Source: JAJXWB01 sp037044955
GTDB lineage: Bacteria; Pseudomonadota; Alphaproteobacteria; Rhizobiales; Beijerinckiaceae
Reading direction: 5' to 3'
Assembly: GCA_037044955.1 (NCBI GenBank)
Contig: JBAOHX010000009.1
Span: 124,001-188,000 of the forward strand
Length of the DNA: 64,000 nucleotides
The notes under the pieces are model-generated. The model searched no databases and was not told the DNA's origin. It saw only the letters and a program-made list of their open reading frames with translations. This document shows positions 61,137 through 64,000 of this stretch, piece by piece (within the stretch, counting starts at the first letter, position 1; each line of letters begins with the position of its first letter). The translations under genes and the position numbers were made by a program.

Positions 61137-61588
61137 TGTCGCTCGACGCAACGGCGGGCGCGCTGAAACCGGCGCGCTTCTCCTATGCCTGGCTGGTCGG
61201 CATGGCGCTCGACGCTGTCGGCTACGGCGCGGCGAGCGTCGTCGCGCTGGCGGTCGACTGGGGGTCGCTGGTCGTCCTCAACAGCGTGCTGCACGTCGAC
61301 TATCTTCTCGCCGCCGGCGTCGCGTTCAGCCTCGGCTTGCTTGTCGCCTATTTCCTGAGCGTGCATGTCGTCTTCAAGGGACGTTCCCGGTACGGCGCGC
61401 GCGGAGAACTTGCCGGCTTCATCGTCACCGGCCTCATCGGCCTCGCGCTCAACCAGGTCCTGATCTTCGCTTTCGTCGCAGGTCTGGCGCTGCCCGTCGC
61501 GATCGCCAAGGCGCCGACCGTCGGCGTCGTCTTCACTTTCAATTTCCTGTCGCGTCGCCTGCTTCTGTTCACGGGCCGCGGCGCGTGA
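61136..61588 (+). CDS. GtrA family membrane protein
   Basis: A 150-residue protein with four transmembrane helices (GYGAASVVALAVDWGSLVVL, LLAAGVAFSLGLLVAYFLSV, FIVTGLIGLALNQVLIFAF, VGVVFTFNFLSRRLLLF). GtrA proteins are thought to flip lipid-linked sugars. It is translationally coupled to the flavoprotein gene, suggesting joint work on a lipid-linked glycan. Confidence 0.9.
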   Translation: MSLDATAGALKPARFSYAWLVGMALDAVGYGAASVVALAVDWGSLVVLNSVLHVDYLLAAGVAFSLGLLVAYFLSVHVVFKGRSRYGARGELAGFIVTGLIGLALNQVLIFAFVAGLALPVAIAKAPTVGVVFTFNFLSRRLLLFTGRGA

Positions 61589-61610
61589 GCGCCCGCGAGG
61601 TACGTGCGTC

Positions 61611-63568
61611 ATGCGCGCCTCCAACGCCGAACTCACCATAGCCGACCGCAGCGCCGCGCCGTTTCGCGCGGCGCGTTGCGTTTCAGGCGTCGCCGCGCTG
61701 CTGGCGCTCGCCGCCTTCTATGCGCTCGAACATCCGTTCCCCGGCATAACAGGCGATTCCAAGATCTACATGGGCCGCGCGCTCGCCGATCTCGATCCGT
61801 CCGGCGTCGGCCGCGATCTCATGTTCCGTCTCGACGGCCAGTCGCAGTTCAGCCTGTTCACGCCGGCGGCCAGATGGCTCCTTTCGCATCTTCCGCTCGC
61901 GCTCGTCGCCGCGTCGATGGCGGCGGTCGGCGGGCTCCTCTGGTTTGCCGGCGCGCTCGCGGTCGCGCGGCGGGCTGCGCCGGGCAGGGCGTTCGCCGTC
62001 GCGGCGATCGTCTTCGCCGCGCCAGCCTTCTACGGGCCCTATCGCCTGCTCTCCTACGCGGAGGCGCTCGCCGAACCCCGGCCCTATGCGGAAGCCTTCA
62101 CGCTGCTCGCGCTGGCCGCATTCCTCGGCGGACGCCTGCTTCCCGCGCTCGCCCTGCTTGCCGTCGCCGCCGCGCTTCATCCGATCATGGCGCTTGCCGG
62201 CGTCGCGGCCATCGGCCTCGCGCTCTGCGTCGAGGATCGCCGCTGGCTCCTGCTCGCGCTCGGCGGCGCGCTCGCTCTCGTCGCCGCCGTCGCGCTCGAC
62301 GCGCCGATGGCGGGGCGCCTGCGCGTCTTCATCGACGCGCAATGGCTGTCGCTGCTGACCGAGCGCAACGCCTATCTGTTTCCGCATCTCTGGAAGGCGG
62401 ACGACTTCATCCTGCCGGCGATCCAATCCGCGACGATCCTGCTCGCCGCACACCGCGCCGAAGGCCGGCTGAGGCGTCTGCTGCTTGCGGGTCTGGCGAC
62501 CGGCGTCGCCGGCGTCCTCATCGCCTGGATCGCCGGCGCCCTCCTGCCTTCGCTGCTCGTGTTGCAGGCGCAGAGCTGGCGCATGTGGTGGCTGACCGGC
62601 GTACTCGCGGCCTTCTCGCTCGCCCTCTGCGCGGTGCGCTTCGGCGCCGGCGCTGCGCGTGAAAAATTCGCGCTCGCCATGCTCGCCTTTGCCTGGGTCA
62701 TGGCGAGCCAGGGACCGATCGTGTTCGTCGCGCTCGGCATCGCGGTCTTCCTCTCCGTTCCGCGCTTTTCGCGCGACATCGCGATCTCCGAAAAAATCGC
62801 GAATTACACGTGGCTCGGCCTCGCCGCCGCCGTGCTGGTCCCGAGCGGCGGTCATGCTCGTCAAATGGCTGGACCTGCCGGCGACCGAGGGCTTCACGCC
62901 CGTGTTCGCGAAGCGCCTGCTCGCTGTCATTGGCGACGCGCTGCTGCTCGCCGCGATCGCGCTCGCCGCCTTCGGCCCGCCGCAGGCGTTCGCGCGCATT
63001 CCGCGTCTGGCTGCGCTCGCCTGCGCGATTGTCGCGGCGGCGCTCGGCGCGCGATTGTGGTTCGACCCCGATTCCTACGCGCGCGAGATCGCCGGCGCCC
63101 GCGTGCAATCGGACCTCGTGCGGATGACCCCGCGCGATGGCGAAATCCTGTGGTTGCAGGGCTCGCTCGAGCCGTGGGTCTGGCTGCGCCGCGCACATTG
63201 GCTCGGCGATATTCAGGGCGCGGGCATCGTCTTTTCGCGCGATCTGGCGATGCTCTATCGCGAACGCGCCGATGCGCTTGCCGCCGCCGGCCTCGACAAT
63301 GGCGGCCTGGTGCGCCGTTACGCCGACCTGCCGAAGGAATGGCTCGCCAGGCTCGATCATCAAGGGCGTGAAGCAAGTCTGCGCGCGCGGCGATGCGCCC
63401 GCCTATATCGTCGCGCCCGTCGCCGATGGCGCGGCGCTCGATCCGGCGCTCGCGGCGAAGTTATGGCGTCCGCCGGCGCTGCGTCTCGAGACCGCTGTCG
63501 CCGGCGACAAGATCGAGACGATCCGCTTCGAGACCTATGCGGTGGTCGATTGCGCGGGCCTCCGCTGA
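61611..63568 (+). CDS. Polytopic membrane protein of unknown function (two apparent frameshifts, near 62848 and 63354)
   Basis: About ten transmembrane helices in residues 30-480, a first loop with GDSKIYMGRALADLDPSG, and a C-terminal soluble domain (DGEILWLQGSLEPWVWLRR, AYIVAPVADGAALDP). The layout resembles GT-C-like polyprenol sugar transferases, but I cannot place the family. One extra base near 62843-62850 and one near 63351-63357 break the frame; corrected length is about 651 residues. It is 22 bp after gtrA and likely cotranscribed. Confidence 0.65.
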
Positions 63569-63580
63569 CACGCCTCGCAC

Positions 63581-63651
63581 GTCATTCCCGCGCAAGCGGG
63601 AATCCAGACTCGATGCGATGGCGTTCTGGATGCCCGCTTTCGCGGGCATGA
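63581..63651. repeat. Dispersed intergenic inverted repeat
   Basis: GTCATTCCCGCGCAAGCGGG with AATCCAGA is mirrored by TCTGGATGCCCGC and GCGGGCATGAC. This palindromic element is widespread in proteobacterial intergenic spaces. It lies between converging genes and may end both transcripts. Confidence 0.78.
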
Positions 63652-63655
63652 CAAT

Positions 63656-64000
63656 TCAACGTCTGATCCTATAGATCGCGTTCGGCGCCGCCTTGATGTC
63701 GAGCGCTTCGAGCCAGTCGGGGACGCGGCCTGCGATCAGCTCCGCCGCCAATCCCTGCGGCGCGCGCTCCGCCATGATCTGCATGCGCTTCATCGCCGTG
63801 CAGGCGGCGAGATAATCCGCGCCCGAGGCCAGCGCGATCCCGCGCGCTTCGGCCGGAGGGGCCATGAAAGCGTCGATGGATAGCCGGTTGCCGGCATTGT
63901 TGCGGTGATAGGGCGCGGCGACGACGGCGTGATGCGTGAAGGCGAGGAGATGCGCGCCCGCGTCGATCGGCGCGAGCACGAGGCCGGCCGGCGCGGCGTC
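63656..64000 (-). CDS. C-terminal part of an unidentified protein (runs off the right edge)
   Basis: The frame is open to the window edge and reads LVLAPIDAGAHLLAFTHHAV, VAAPYHRNNAGNRLSIDAFM, then a C-terminal DWLEALDIKAAPNAIYRIRR. The pattern resembles the periplasmic tail of a polytopic sugar-transfer-type membrane protein like its neighbour, but the start is not seen. A GTG at 63979 is not needed as a start. Confidence 0.6.
   Translation of the reverse strand, partial: DAAPAGLVLAPIDAGAHLLAFTHHAVVAAPYHRNNAGNRLSIDAFMAPPAEARGIALASGADYLAACTAMKRMQIMAERAPQGLAAELIAGRVPDWLEALDIKAAPNAIYRIRR

Noticed and set aside
59648..61588. A single 646-codon fusion of the flavoprotein and GtrA
   Set aside because: The flavoprotein frame is broken near 60418 and the apparent fusion arises because the shifted frame runs into gtrA; correcting one base gives two overlapping genes.
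63581..63651. Possible CRISPR repeat unit
   Set aside because: It is a single inverted pair with no regularly spaced direct repeats or cas genes.

Overview
The window reads as about 64 kb of chromosome from a high-GC alphaproteobacterium, very probably order Hyphomicrobiales (Rhizobiales). The markers are a complete PhyR-NepR-EcfG general stress response (GSR) locus, a PopZ-type polar organiser, FtsB directly before a pyruvate dehydrogenase operon with a lipoyl domain on E1-beta, an Aap-type amino-acid transporter beside metC, and a Rhodopseudomonas-like badR/badH/badI/aliB/aliA/badK cluster. The genus cannot be fixed from the sequence; a Beijerinckiaceae, Methylocystaceae or Nitrobacteraceae-like organism would all fit. 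Four tRNA genes (Asn, Cys, Pro, Arg) are present. There is no rRNA, CRISPR array, transposase or prophage; the only mobile-like features are short dispersed intergenic inverted repeats.

Layout. 0-11.6 kb: housekeeping and stress genes (macro domain, sulfurtransferase, cysteine synthase, methyltransferase, Tad-like protein, cyclopropane fatty acid synthase, photolyase, YqjI-like PadR regulator, EcsC). 12-18.2 kb: envelope and cell-cycle genes (BTLCP peptidase, Pcm-like protein, TolC, PopZ, FtsB). 18.3-26.2 kb: pyruvate dehydrogenase and lipoate block (pdhA, pdhB, DUF5076, E2, lpd, lipA). 26.3-30.7 kb: CoA-transferase, sirtuin, double cold-shock protein, DUF192, NDUFS4-like subunit, tRNAs. 30.7-35.1 kb: periplasmic nitrate reductase napEFDABC. 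35.3-36.3 kb: cation diffusion facilitator. 36.4-44.4 kb: alicyclic acid degradation, in which AliA activates cyclohexanecarboxylate, AliB, BadK and BadH convert it to the 2-keto thioester, BadI opens the ring to pimeloyl-CoA and a glutaryl-CoA dehydrogenase serves the lower pathway. 44.6-54.8 kb: the GSR island. 54.8-59.5 kb: metC and aapJQM. 59.6-64 kb: a GtrA/flavoprotein/membrane-protein surface-glycan cluster.

The strongest new signal is regulatory. Nine matches to the sigma-EcfG promoter (GGAAC, 16-17 bp, then nGTT) lie in the window, and every one sits upstream of a gene on the correct strand. Eight fall between 46.9 and 54.6 kb. They govern phyR plus a kinase, nepR-ecfG, a DUF883/holin-like pair, a four-gene signalling operon that contains a second HRxxN kinase, two DUF1328 membrane peptides, a lone response regulator and a 25-residue hydrophobic peptide. 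The ninth lies 45 kb away and precedes a 30-residue membrane peptide. The island therefore looks like a GSR core surrounded by its own feedback kinases and stress membrane peptides.

Sequence quality: at least ten otherwise conserved genes are broken by single-base frameshifts. Those I could resolve (about fifteen) are all one-base insertions, which points to a systematic sequencing or assembly artefact rather than true pseudogenes. These genes are annotated across the shift with the position stated.
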